NCBI GenBank assembly: GCA_028293425.1
Contig: JAQGOV010000180.1
Coordinates: 1 to 37,273, forward strand
Direction: 5' to 3'
Length of the DNA: 37,273 nt
From: Verrucomicrobiales bacterium
Lineage (GTDB): Bacteria > Verrucomicrobiota > Verrucomicrobiia > Limisphaerales > JAQGOV01
Shown piece after piece: positions 1-7,104 of this stretch. Both the position numbers and the translations under genes were made by a program. A model generated the notes under the pieces. That model worked only from the letters and a program-made list of their open reading frames with translations, did no database searches and had not been told where the DNA came from. Numbering within the stretch: position 1 is the stretch's first letter; the number at the start of each line of letters is the position of its first letter.

Positions 1-1458
1 GATGGCTTTGGCGAAATCATGATCGTCATTGTTGGTCTTCCCGACGCGGCGGTGAAGGAGTCGCGCGACCGGGTGACCACCGCCATGGGAACCTCGGGTT
101 TCAAGTTCCCGATGAGCCGCATCACCATCAATCTCGCTCCCGCCGACGTAAAGAAAGAAGGCCCGAGCTTCGACCTCCCCATTGCCGTCGGCATGCTCGC
201 CGCCACCGAGCAAATCGAAACCGATCAACTCGAAAACTTCGCCTTGGTCGGCGAACTAGCGCTCACAGGCGCGGTCCGTCCGGTGAAAGGAGTGCTGACC
301 ATGGCCCTGCGAGCACGTGCCGATGGCAAAGTAGGATTCCTCGTTCCGGTGGAGAATGCCGCTGAAGCCGCCGTGGTGCAGGGCCTCAACGTCATCCCAG
401 TGCAGAACCTGCGCGAAGCCACCAACTTTCTGGAAGGTTCGCTCACACTCAAGCCGACCAAAGTCGACATCGAGGCCTTGTTTGAAGAACGCGACGAAGA
501 CGAACTGGATTTTTCGGAAGTCAAAGGCCAGGAGTCAGTAAAGCGAGCGCTGGAAATCGCCGCCGCCGGTGGCCACAACGTCCTTCTGATCGGTCCTCCC
601 GGAACCGGCAAGTCCATGCTCGCCAAACGCCTCCCCACCATTCTTCCCCCGCTCACCCTGGAAGAGGCGCTGGAAACAACCAAGATTCACAGCATCGTCG
701 GCCTCCTCAAGCCGGGCCAGGCCCTCGTCACCAAACGCCCATTCCGCTCCCCGCATCATACCGCAAGCGACGCGGGCCTATTGGGCGGCAACGCCAATCC
801 CACGCCCGGCGAAATCTCCCTGGCCCATCACGGGGTGCTGTTCCTCGATGAGTTGCCCGAGTTCAAGCGCAGCGTTCTGGAAACCATGCGACAGCCTTTG
901 GAGGAAGGGCATGTCACGATCTCCCGCGCCGCAGGCACCATGACATTCCCCTCTCAGTTCATGCTGGTGGCCGCGATGAATCCCACGCCCGACGGCAAAA
1001 TGCCCTCCGAGTCGAAGTCATCACCGAAAGAAATCCAAAACTACCTCGGCAGAATCTCAGGCCCATTGCTGGACAGAATCGACCTCCACGTCGAAGTGCC
1101 GCCGGTGAAGTTTCGTGAGATCACCAGCGAACGCACCGGAGAAACCTCCCAGGAAATACGGGTGCGCGTGATCGCCGCGCGGCAGCGGCAGCAGCGCCGG
1201 TTTGGCCCCAAGTCCCGCATCACCTGCAATGCCCGCATGGGCAGCAAAGAGCTGAAAGCCTATTGCCAAATCGATGAGTCCACTCTCGAACTGCTGAAGA
1301 ATGCGATGAGCGAAATGAACTTCAGCGCCCGCGCCTACGACCGCATTCTCAAAGTAGCCCGCACCATCGCCGACCTCGCAGGCAGCGAACGAATCCTCCC
1401 CGACCATGTTTCGGAGGCAATCGGCCTGCGCTCGCTCGACCGACAGTTGTGGACCTGA
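1..1458 (+). CDS. comM: YifB/ComM family Mg-chelatase-like AAA+ ATPase (5' end outside window)
   Basis: This is a AAA+ ATPase of the ComM/YifB family; characterised ComM is a helicase promoting branch migration of incoming DNA during natural transformation. The reading frame is open from base 1, and the in-frame ATG at 19 sits inside the conserved N-terminal domain (VGLPDAAVKESRDRV), so the true start lies upstream and roughly 25-30 residues are missing compared with the usual 500-510. Visible elements are the N-terminal ChlI domain, a Walker A motif GPPGTGKS (about bases 592-615), Walker B VLFLDELPEF, the sensor segment AAMNPTPDG, the arginine-finger region SGPLLDRIDLHVEV and the C-terminal Mg_chelatase_C domain. 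In most homologues the sensor segment reads NPCPCG with further cysteines, probably a metal site; here these cysteines are absent. The gene ends in DRQLWT and is followed by a second, degenerate copy of its own 3' end. Confidence 0.95.
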   Translation, partial: DGFGEIMIVIVGLPDAAVKESRDRVTTAMGTSGFKFPMSRITINLAPADVKKEGPSFDLPIAVGMLAATEQIETDQLENFALVGELALTGAVRPVKGVLTMALRARADGKVGFLVPVENAAEAAVVQGLNVIPVQNLREATNFLEGSLTLKPTKVDIEALFEERDEDELDFSEVKGQESVKRALEIAAAGGHNVLLIGPPGTGKSMLAKRLPTILPPLTLEEALETTKIHSIVGLLKPGQALVTKRPFRSPHHTASDAGLLGGNANPTPGEISLAHHGVLFLDELPEFKRSVLETMRQPLEEGHVTISRAAGTMTFPSQFMLVAAMNPTPDGKMPSESKSSPKEIQNYLGRISGPLLDRIDLHVEVPPVKFREITSERTGETSQEIRVRVIAARQRQQRRFGPKSRITCNARMGSKELKAYCQIDESTLELLKNAMSEMNFSARAYDRILKVARTIADLAGSERILPDHVSEAIGLRSLDRQLWT

Positions 1459-1490
1459 AGCATGGACCCCTCCTTGACTCGGCGGTCCTA

Positions 1491-1625
1491 GAACCCCAAC
1501 GCGGGTTCCGTCCTCCAGCCCAGGGTTGGACCTTGCGCTCAATTGTCTTCTTCCCGCAAGGTCCTACCCTGGGAAAGCCATCCCAAACATAACCCTCACT
1601 TTAGAGCGGAGCGAGGCGACTCCGC
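1491..1625. repeat. Cluster of three palindromes (REP-like element)
   Basis: Three inverted repeats lie in tandem just after comM. The first is GAACCC (1491-1496) with GGGTTC (1503-1508). The second is the largest: 1519-1537 pairs with 1555-1573 over 19 bases with one mismatch around a 17-base loop. The third is GCGGAG (1606-1611) with CTCCGC (1620-1625). No T-run follows the large hairpin, so a simple intrinsic terminator is not an obvious reading, although it could still end comM transcription. The compactness and the location between an intact and a broken comM 3' end suggest a dispersed palindromic repeat unit. Only this one copy was seen in the window. Confidence 0.6.
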
Positions 1626-1631
1626 GAGCAT

Positions 1632-1718
1632 CTCCTCTCTGGTAGACATCGCATTCAGGCGCATCATGTCTCGAAGGCGATCGGTCTACGCTCCATCGAT
1701 CGGCAGTCGTGGATTTAG
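1632..1718 (+). pseudogene. Degenerate second copy of the comM 3' end
   Basis: Read from 1632 in frame to the TAG at 1716-1718, the sequence gives LLSGRHRIQAHHVSKAIGLR followed by SIDRQSWI and a stop. The intact comM gene ends LAGSERILPDHVSEAIGLRS LDRQLWT in the corresponding place. The shared HVS-AIGLRS-DRQ-W core and matching stop position make homology clear, while many third-position differences show the two copies are not a recent tandem duplication. It has no start and no upstream comM domains, so it is a remnant. It could mark an old insertion or recombination that brought in the neighbouring toxin-antitoxin genes. Confidence 0.75.
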
Positions 1719-1734
1719 AAATGTTGGAAACAAT

Positions 1735-1854
1735 TCATGGGAGGGTTGGGGGCAAGACGAGTTCTACGGCTGCATGTACGATATGCTCGTCAAATGTCGC
1801 GAGCTTGTGTCCATGGATAATTAGCAAGACATTCACGTCCAGCAAGTGCTTCAT
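1735..1854 (-). pseudogene. VapC-like PIN-domain toxin with internal deletion
   Basis: This 39-codon frame starts MKHLLDVNVLL, the typical opening of a PIN-domain RNase toxin including its first catalytic aspartate, and jumps directly to HGHKLATFDEHIVHAAVELV, the typical end of the same family including a late aspartate. Intact relatives have about 130-140 residues, so roughly 90-100 central residues, with the middle acidic active-site positions, are gone while the frame is kept. The ATG (1854-1852) overlaps the TGA of the upstream antitoxin gene (1853-1851) as ATGA, the usual coupling of such operons. I infer an inactive toxin. A functional mini-protein is unlikely but not excluded. Confidence 0.75.
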
Positions 1855-2147
1855 GGAAAATCGTCAAGAGCTTGCTTTAACACTTCTTCATCGATTGGTT
1901 GATCTAAAACTCCCACTGAGAAACCATTCCGCAATTCCACCTTTACGACTGCTGGCATCGAAGGGGCCTGGGCTAACCTGAATAGCATGAGGGTTCCGTC
2001 AGGCGCAACACGAAGGTCAAAAGAGTCTCCCGGCTGCGCGACGGGCAGAAGCACCCGCTTTTCAGAATCTGCCACTACTGTCATCAACGAACTCTTTCGC
2101 CCTTTTGCCTTTATTTCAAGTTGTTTCACCCGTTTGAAGCCGCGCAA
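1851..2147 (-). CDS. AbrB/MazE-like antitoxin (VapB-type) of a broken toxin-antitoxin pair
   Basis: A 98-residue protein whose central part (KRVLLPVAQPGDSFDLRVAP, then DGTLMLFRLAQAP) has the pattern of an AbrB/SpoVT swapped-hairpin DNA-binding fold: LP, GD and a dG-l-l-r strand. The acidic C-terminal tail ending EEVLKQALDDFP resembles toxin-binding tails of VapB-type antitoxins. The start is TTG at 2147, preceded by AAGGA at a 7-base spacing; a GTG at 2129 is an alternative. It overlaps the start of the PIN-toxin remnant by ATGA, which is the main support for an antitoxin role. In this family the antitoxin neutralises the RNase and represses its own promoter. Here the toxin is truncated, so only the DNA-binding role could remain. 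The sequence similarity alone is weak; the neighbour makes the call. Confidence 0.65.
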   Translation of the reverse strand: MRGFKRVKQLEIKAKGRKSSLMTVVADSEKRVLLPVAQPGDSFDLRVAPDGTLMLFRLAQAPSMPAVVKVELRNGFSVGVLDQPIDEEVLKQALDDFP

Positions 2148-2222
2148 TAATGGATCCTTCTCACACTGTCGTGTTCTACTTCTCGAGACTCTGCATGGCC
2201 ACCGACGGTTTAAGCTGCTCGG

Positions 2223-2753
2223 TCATAATAGATACTCCCATCTCAACCCTGTGCGGACTATCGGATGTGATGCGGCCACTCGCTCAACTAAACGAGGAAA
2301 CGAGGCTGCATCCGCCCACGGCACCGTAATCCAGAAAATGTGATGACCACTGCCCGTGCGAAGCGTGGCACCAGCCACTCCAAAAGCGACGATGCAGTCC
2401 GGCAACTCGTCCCACTCCATCGGCAGCTCAATCTGTTCGCGCAAATCATATACTTCAGGGTTTCCAAATAGTCGGCAATACCAAGGCTGATGCCGCTCCA
2501 CTGGCGCACTGACGAGGTGGGCTGGACCGTAGCGGCTCAAGTCGTCAAGCAAACGGGTGAGCACGTCATTGGCGTTTCCTTCCCAGTTCTCGTCCCCATC
2601 CCCAAAATCGGTAAAACCTGCCTCGCGAAAGCAGACATCATCGTTCACTGGGGATGGCCATAGCGCGAACATCTCCATGCCAGGCGCCGCGCCCGGAACT
2701 GGCGACCAAAGAATTCTGAATGGCTCCATATCGTGAGGATGGCCCCGTATCAT
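2223..2753 (-). CDS. Conserved-looking protein of unknown function
   Basis: A 176-residue soluble protein that I do not recognise. It has no signal peptide or membrane segment, is rich in tryptophan, proline and acidic residues, and contains a histidine pair in TGSGHHIFWITVPWAD near residue 140. The ATG at 2753 overlaps the stop of the upstream hydrolase gene as TGATG, and a GTG three bases earlier is also possible, so translation is probably coupled to that gene. It is the third member of a minus-strand operon: ABM monooxygenase, hydrolase, this gene. Coding status rests on length, coupling and the lack of a better frame; function is unknown. Confidence 0.7.
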   Translation of the reverse strand: MIRGHPHDMEPFRILWSPVPGAAPGMEMFALWPSPVNDDVCFREAGFTDFGDGDENWEGNANDVLTRLLDDLSRYGPAHLVSAPVERHQPWYCRLFGNPEVYDLREQIELPMEWDELPDCIVAFGVAGATLRTGSGHHIFWITVPWADAASFPRLVERVAASHPIVRTGLRWEYLL

Positions 2754-3484
2754 CACTGTTCTTTCTGAACTGCCTCATTTAGCACCCGCGCCATCAGTTC
2801 CGGCTGCTCGAGCATCGGATAGTGGCAGGTGTCGAGTGAGACAAGCCGCACCTCCGATCCCAGATTCGCGGCCATTACCTCCTGATACTTTGGCGACAAG
2901 GGCCCCCGGTCCCGGAGGCAGTGGATATAAGTGCAGGGCTCAGGCGGACGCCCACTCCAATGCAACGGCTCCAACACCAACGACCTGGACTCCTTGGTAA
3001 ATCTTGAGCACGCCAGGCGCACCCGCTCTGGGCTCACGCCATTCAGGTACCTTTGTTCCGCCATCCGGGCTGATTGGCTGAACTCCTCGCCGCTGCACCA
3101 CAGCACCAGCCGGCTCGCCAGCCTCATGAAGAAGGGGAACGCTCCTGTAATCGAAGTGCCAGGCCGGGGCACTGGCCCAGCTACAACCACGAGATGCGCC
3201 ACCCGCTCCCGGAGTTCCTCTGCCAAAGCCAGCACCACCGCTGCGCCCAGCGAGTGTCCAACCAAAATCAATCTCGGCTCCTTCGGCAACTCGGATTGAA
3301 TACTGCGGACGCACTCCGCCATGCTCAATGAACGCAAGTTACCCGGCCGCTGGCCATGACCCGGCAAATCGACCGCAAGGGAAGGCAACCGCAGATGCGG
3401 CCGCACCTCATCCCAAACCCAAGCCCCTGCATGCCCCCCATGCACCAGAACAAACATGACCTGCTTTGCGCTCAATGGCTGCAT
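2753..3484 (-). CDS. Alpha/beta-fold hydrolase
   Basis: A 243-residue cytosolic alpha/beta hydrolase. Residues 13-18 give the oxyanion-hole motif LVHGGH, residues 76-80 give the nucleophile elbow GHSLG with Ser78, and CHYPMLEQPE near the C-terminus supplies the catalytic histidine. The overall pattern (short N-terminal strand, VDLPGHG loop, small cap) matches the esterase/salicylate-esterase-like group, but the substrate cannot be read from the sequence. It begins 19 bases after the monooxygenase-like gene and overlaps the next gene, so all three are probably co-transcribed. An ester or lactone formed by a neighbouring oxidation is a possible substrate; this is inference. Confidence 0.9.
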   Translation of the reverse strand: MQPLSAKQVMFVLVHGGHAGAWVWDEVRPHLRLPSLAVDLPGHGQRPGNLRSLSMAECVRSIQSELPKEPRLILVGHSLGAAVVLALAEELRERVAHLVVVAGPVPRPGTSITGAFPFFMRLASRLVLWCSGEEFSQSARMAEQRYLNGVSPERVRLACSRFTKESRSLVLEPLHWSGRPPEPCTYIHCLRDRGPLSPKYQEVMAANLGSEVRLVSLDTCHYPMLEQPELMARVLNEAVQKEQ

Positions 3485-3503
3485 ACGACAACATTCTCAC
3501 GGG

Positions 3504-3869
3504 TCACCCTGCATGGTGCCCAGACCGCATTCGCACCGGAAAATAATTCCAGAACCCGGCGATCCTCCGCCCCTTCTTCAGCTCGTTTTTGCCACTAAAT
3601 AGTCGCCCCTGGGCGGCTTCTCCAAAATACTGCATCACGGACATGATCTGCTCTTTCGGAATCATACCTGCAGCTTTTTGGTGCGCTTCAACGCTTTCCC
3701 AAGATTCGAGAATCACGAACTCAAGGGGGTTTGCATAGTCGCACAAGAGACGACACGAGAGGCAACCTTCTGCGTTGATGACCACCTGAATCTCATCAAA
3801 CAAAAATCTGGCCAAAGCTTCGCGCTGCTCAGCCTTTGCAGCAAAATAGTTTAATCGTGTCACCGCCAT
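3504..3869 (-). CDS. ABM-domain (antibiotic biosynthesis monooxygenase-like) protein
   Basis: A 121-residue protein of the dimeric ferredoxin-like ABM/YgiN fold. Typical features are LNYFAAKAEQREALARFLFD at the N-terminus, the EGCLSCRLLCD strand, and FVILESWESVEAHQKAA in the second half. Family members oxidise quinols without cofactors or remove small reactive compounds. The ATG at 3869 is chosen because AAAGGA lies 7 bases upstream; an in-frame ATG nine codons earlier lacks this. The C-terminal 30 residues (basic, ending SGHHAG) extend past the usual domain. It is the first gene of a three-gene operon. Confidence 0.82.
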   Translation of the reverse strand: MAVTRLNYFAAKAEQREALARFLFDEIQVVINAEGCLSCRLLCDYANPLEFVILESWESVEAHQKAAGMIPKEQIMSVMQYFGEAAQGRLFSGKNELKKGRRIAGFWNYFPVRMRSGHHAG

Positions 3870-4047
3870 AATTAGTCCTTTGTTTAAAAGGAACACCTCT
3901 TCCGCACCAGCTCTTTCTCAGTCCTGAACGCCCAACGTTGGCGAAGAACTCTCGCACGTGTCCACGACAAGCCAAGCCGCGGCCAGTTTCGTCATAACGC
4001 TGATGTTCATCTTTTCATGCGGGTGTGGAAATGCGCGCCGCAGAGCA

Positions 4048-4434
4048 TTAGACGGCCTCGTTGTCAGTGGAAATAGGCTCGCCGAACATAATTCGGTGAC
4101 CGTCCACCGTCACGATACCAAACTCCCGCATCTGCCAGGGCTCATTACGCAGCGGCTTGGAAATCTGAGCGCCCGCCTTGCGAACAGACTCATACAGTGA
4201 ATCAATCTCCTGCACCTGGAGGTAAGCGAAATAGGAGTGGTCTCCCAGCTCGGCAGGAGGTATCGCCTTGGGACACTCCCCGGCCAGAATGGTACAATTG
4301 CCGTAGTGATAGTAGAGCCAGCCTGGGTCCGGAATTGTCTGAATCGTGAAGCCGAGGGCGTCGCGGTAGAAAGCCGCCGACTTTTGCAAGTCCGGGACCG
4401 CGATCACAAAGCAAGATCTGGTGATTTTAGGCAT
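4048..4434 (-). CDS. VOC (glyoxalase/bleomycin-resistance) superfamily protein
   Basis: A 128-residue protein with the paired beta-alpha-beta-beta-beta modules of the VOC superfamily. CFVIAVPDLQKSAAFYRDAL opens the first module, and FAYLQVQEIDSLYESVRKAG opens the second, which ends in GHRIMFGEP. Members are metal-dependent dioxygenases, glyoxalases, or binding proteins for small hydrophobic compounds, and the substrate here is unknown. The ATG at 4434 fits the family's start; an upstream extension of 35 codons in the same frame has no domain support. No good ribosome binding site is visible. It stands alone, 178 bases upstream of the ABM gene on the same strand. Confidence 0.85.
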   Translation of the reverse strand: MPKITRSCFVIAVPDLQKSAAFYRDALGFTIQTIPDPGWLYYHYGNCTILAGECPKAIPPAELGDHSYFAYLQVQEIDSLYESVRKAGAQISKPLRNEPWQMREFGIVTVDGHRIMFGEPISTDNEAV

Positions 4435-4611
4435 ATGACAGGAGTTCTCAACCAAGCTGCCGCCCTTCCACTTTGGAGCAAGTCTAGTTTCTCCCAAGTA
4501 CCTATGCTTATTGCGTTGTCTTGCGAACCATCTAAGCAACCGTCGGATTGTGCCTCAAAGCCGAGCCCTCTCGCAACATGCCAAAAATCCGTTGAGGGAA
4601 AATGTAGGGAC

Positions 4612-4845
4612 TCAAAACCCCGTCTGGTTGGAGGATGAACCCTGTGGACTGGATGCGGGCCTTTTTGCAACCGGAACCGTCGTCACCTGCCCATCGGAAT
4701 CGTCGTCCTTCGAAGTGTCCTTTTCCGAACCGTTGATAATCACAAGGTATTGGTCGTTGTGCACAACGCTGTAACGGTTGACCGTGCAGCCGGTGGTGAA
4801 GAGTCCTGTCAGGACCAGGACGATGGCGCAGAACTTGCAAATCAT
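4612..4845 (-). CDS. Small putative lipoprotein
   Basis: A 77-residue protein with a short hydrophobic signal and a lipobox FTTGC, so Cys20 would be lipidated. The mature part begins TVNRYSVVHNDQYLVIING and ends in a low-complexity acidic and Ser/Pro/Gln-rich tail. I do not recognise a family. It lies between the YihY gene and the VOC gene on the same strand, with about 107 bases separating it from YihY. No strong ribosome binding site is seen. The clear lipobox argues for a real gene. Confidence 0.65.
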   Translation of the reverse strand: MICKFCAIVLVLTGLFTTGCTVNRYSVVHNDQYLVIINGSEKDTSKDDDSDGQVTTVPVAKRPASSPQGSSSNQTGF

Positions 4846-4952
4846 GCCGTAGTGTGGTCTCGACTCCGAAAGTTTGCAATCCCGCCCGTGGTCAAAATGG
4901 TTTGGTAATTTTCCATGCCGTGCGCATCGACGATCAGGGATCTATCTCCTGC

Positions 4953-6377
4953 TCAGGAAGCCTTCTTTCTCCAGAAGGCAGTTCCAGTTGGAGTTGGCTC
5001 CACAGCACCCACTGGAAATGGGATTTTATCCACCAACTCCTTCAAAGTGACACTCTCAGCCGCGTGCCGCTCGGCGGCCCTGATGCGGTCAAACTCAGCG
5101 CAAACGATGGAGCGGGCCGGCTCATCTTTCGTGGCGAGGTCGCGGCCATTTTTAATTCGCAGCACTTCAATAACATCTTCACAGGTGATTGTTTCAATTG
5201 GCCGGGCGGGCGCATAAGCTACCTCCTTGCCTCCAATCTCGACGGCAAGTTGAGCCTCAATCAAAGGCTGGACGATGCGGCCCACCAGCCGCGTGGGAAC
5301 ACCGAGCTCCGTGCCAATTTCCAGGAGCGTGGGGGGCTTGAACCCCCCGCCAAACCGTTGGGCGAGCAGTGTCATGATCCGGAGCGCCACATACTCCCGT
5401 GCTTTTTGGCTCACGTTCTCAGCTTGCTTCTCTTGAACGTAAACTTGCCGGTTTTGATAGGCGTAGGAAACTTGCGCGCCAAAGAGCAGGATCAGCCAAG
5501 AGAAATAAAGACCGAGGAGAAAGATTGGCAACACGGCCAGGGCGCTGCCGTAGATGGCGCTCATGCTAACGACTCGCGACATGTTCAGCGCATTGGCAAT
5601 GTTCAAAAGCAACCACAGGGAACCACCGACCAGACCGCCGACCGCGGCTGCATTCCAATGCACCTCCGTGTTCGGCATGAGCTTGTAAAAAAGGGCAAAA
5701 GCACAACTCACCACAAAAAATGGGAGAATTTTTTGTCCAATATACGGAACGACGCTCAACTCGCTGGTGTTTAAATTGGCGACGAGAACAATAATGACGG
5801 TGAGCACGATGGGGCCGAGGGAAATGGTAGCCCAATATTGCACCACCCGCTTGAACCAGGAGCGACCTTGCGTGATGCCCCAAATGTCATTGAAGGTGTT
5901 TTCAATATTAGTGAGCAGGAGAATGGCAACGATGATCAATCCAACCATGCCGGTAATTCCCAGGGTTTTTGGTTGTACGTTATTGATAAATTTATCAACG
6001 TTATCGACCAACTGCTGGCGCAGGTCCATTTCCTGTCCGGCCGGCTTGGGCATCAGTTGCAATTGGGGAGCGACCGTATCGACCAATCGATACAAGAGCT
6101 GTTTAGTGGTACCCGTTTCCTTGAGTACTGTGGCAGTAACACCGGCAGCGATGGCCAGAATGGGAACCAGCGAGAACAAGGTGGTATAAGCTAATGCGGT
6201 GGCTCGCAGGGGCCCCTTGTTCCGATAAAAACTTTTGATCGCGAGTAACCAGAACTGGGCAAACCGTTGTATCTTGCTCGTCGTGGCTTCGCCCTCAGAC
6301 TCAATGCCCTTTTCCGTGATAAACTCGTAAGCGGTAGTATAAAGCTTTCGCACTCTGGAGCCAGATTTTTCAGCCAT
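4953..6377 (-). CDS. YihY/BrkB family inner-membrane protein with C-terminal winged-helix-like domain
   Basis: A 474-residue polytopic membrane protein of the YihY/BrkB family (once misnamed RNase BN). The family signature is visible in RATALAYTTLFSLVPILAIA near the N-terminus, NIENTFNDIWG, and LPIFLLGLYFSWLILLFGAQ, with about six membrane segments. Behind these comes a soluble part: LLEIGTELGVPTRLVGRIVQ followed by a conserved hydrophobic helix looks like a winged helix-turn-helix, as seen fused to some YihY proteins. The cellular role of the family is unsettled. ATG at 6377 is preferred; a TTG eight codons upstream (6401) is possible. The gene diverges from the rodZ-like gene across about 145 bases that must hold both promoters. 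Confidence 0.9.
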   Translation of the reverse strand: MAEKSGSRVRKLYTTAYEFITEKGIESEGEATTSKIQRFAQFWLLAIKSFYRNKGPLRATALAYTTLFSLVPILAIAAGVTATVLKETGTTKQLLYRLVDTVAPQLQLMPKPAGQEMDLRQQLVDNVDKFINNVQPKTLGITGMVGLIIVAILLLTNIENTFNDIWGITQGRSWFKRVVQYWATISLGPIVLTVIIVLVANLNTSELSVVPYIGQKILPFFVVSCAFALFYKLMPNTEVHWNAAAVGGLVGGSLWLLLNIANALNMSRVVSMSAIYGSALAVLPIFLLGLYFSWLILLFGAQVSYAYQNRQVYVQEKQAENVSQKAREYVALRIMTLLAQRFGGGFKPPTLLEIGTELGVPTRLVGRIVQPLIEAQLAVEIGGKEVAYAPARPIETITCEDVIEVLRIKNGRDLATKDEPARSIVCAEFDRIRAAERHAAESVTLKELVDKIPFPVGAVEPTPTGTAFWRKKAS

Positions 6378-6521
6378 ACTTCGGAAACTTAACAGGTTCA
6401 ATTTTTTCTTTCAAAGCGCAAAAGGCCCCACTTTCACGGGATCCTGCGTTTGGAGGAGCCATTTCTGCGCCAAAACTCAGCAAACTCCATTATTGCCAAT
6501 CGATCCTAAAATGAGGAACTT

Positions 6522-7037
6522 ATGCCCTCAATGCCGACCGTTGCGGAACAGCTTCGCAGAGCGCGCGAAGAGCAAAATCTGAATATTTATCAGATTGCCG
6601 AGATCACGAAGATCAAAACCGATCACATCCGCGCGTTGGAAGAAGGGTCTTATGACACCTTCTCCGCCCCCGTTTATATTCGTGGCTTCGTCCGAACCTA
6701 CGCCAAAGCCCTGAAGTTGGACATCAGCCGGGTGACGGCTGACCTGGAAGGGGAGTTGAGCAAGACCAAGCGCTTCTGCGAACCTCCTCCGCTGACCCAA
6801 AAGCCCCGGACAATCGTCGATTTCCTCACATTGCAGCTTTCCAAGCTGAACTGGCGGATCCTGGCGGGCGCGATTGTGGGAATTCTGCTCATTGCTGGGC
6901 TCGGGATTTGGCTGCGGAGTTGCCACAGCCGGGCCAAAAAGGATCCTTTGCGTAAACTGGGCCCTGGCATTTACCAACCAAAACAGGACGGCGAAACCTT
7001 GCCTGTGCCACCACCCAGCGCCCCTCGGCGTAACTAA
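6522..7037 (+). CDS. RodZ-like helix-turn-helix membrane protein, short form
   Basis: A 171-residue protein with an N-terminal Xre/HTH_25 domain (residues 5-70; LRRAREEQNLNIYQIAEITK, then YIRGFVRTYAKAL), a basic linker, and one membrane segment at about residues 112-131. This is the layout of RodZ, the cytoskeletal partner of MreB that guides cell-wall elongation, whose HTH binds MreB. The periplasmic part is only about 40 residues and Pro-rich, lacking the usual RodZ C-terminal beta domain (DUF4115). AGGA five bases before ATG 6522 supports the start. It lies 67 bases upstream of rimO; a rodZ-rimO-pgsA order is a familiar arrangement in several phyla. Confidence 0.85.
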   Translation: MPSMPTVAEQLRRAREEQNLNIYQIAEITKIKTDHIRALEEGSYDTFSAPVYIRGFVRTYAKALKLDISRVTADLEGELSKTKRFCEPPPLTQKPRTIVDFLTLQLSKLNWRILAGAIVGILLIAGLGIWLRSCHSRAKKDPLRKLGPGIYQPKQDGETLPVPPPSAPRRN

Positions 7038-7104
7038 AAATAGATCGGTTCGGCGGTTGCGCCGTCCCCTTCCCCTGCTTACTTTGAGCGATCCTTTTTG
7101 AGGA

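Noticed and set aside
1543-1824. 93-codon plus-strand frame behind comM
   Set aside because: It runs through the large palindrome, the comM remnant (in another frame) and the antisense of the PIN remnant, so coding is improbable.
4854-5774. 306-codon plus-strand frame opposite the YihY gene
   Set aside because: It is a shadow of a conserved membrane-protein gene; no recognisable domain or ribosome binding site.
6378-6521. TAAAAT near 6507 as a -10 box for the rodZ-like gene
   Set aside because: It overlaps the ribosome-binding region and no -35 sequence lies at a suitable distance.
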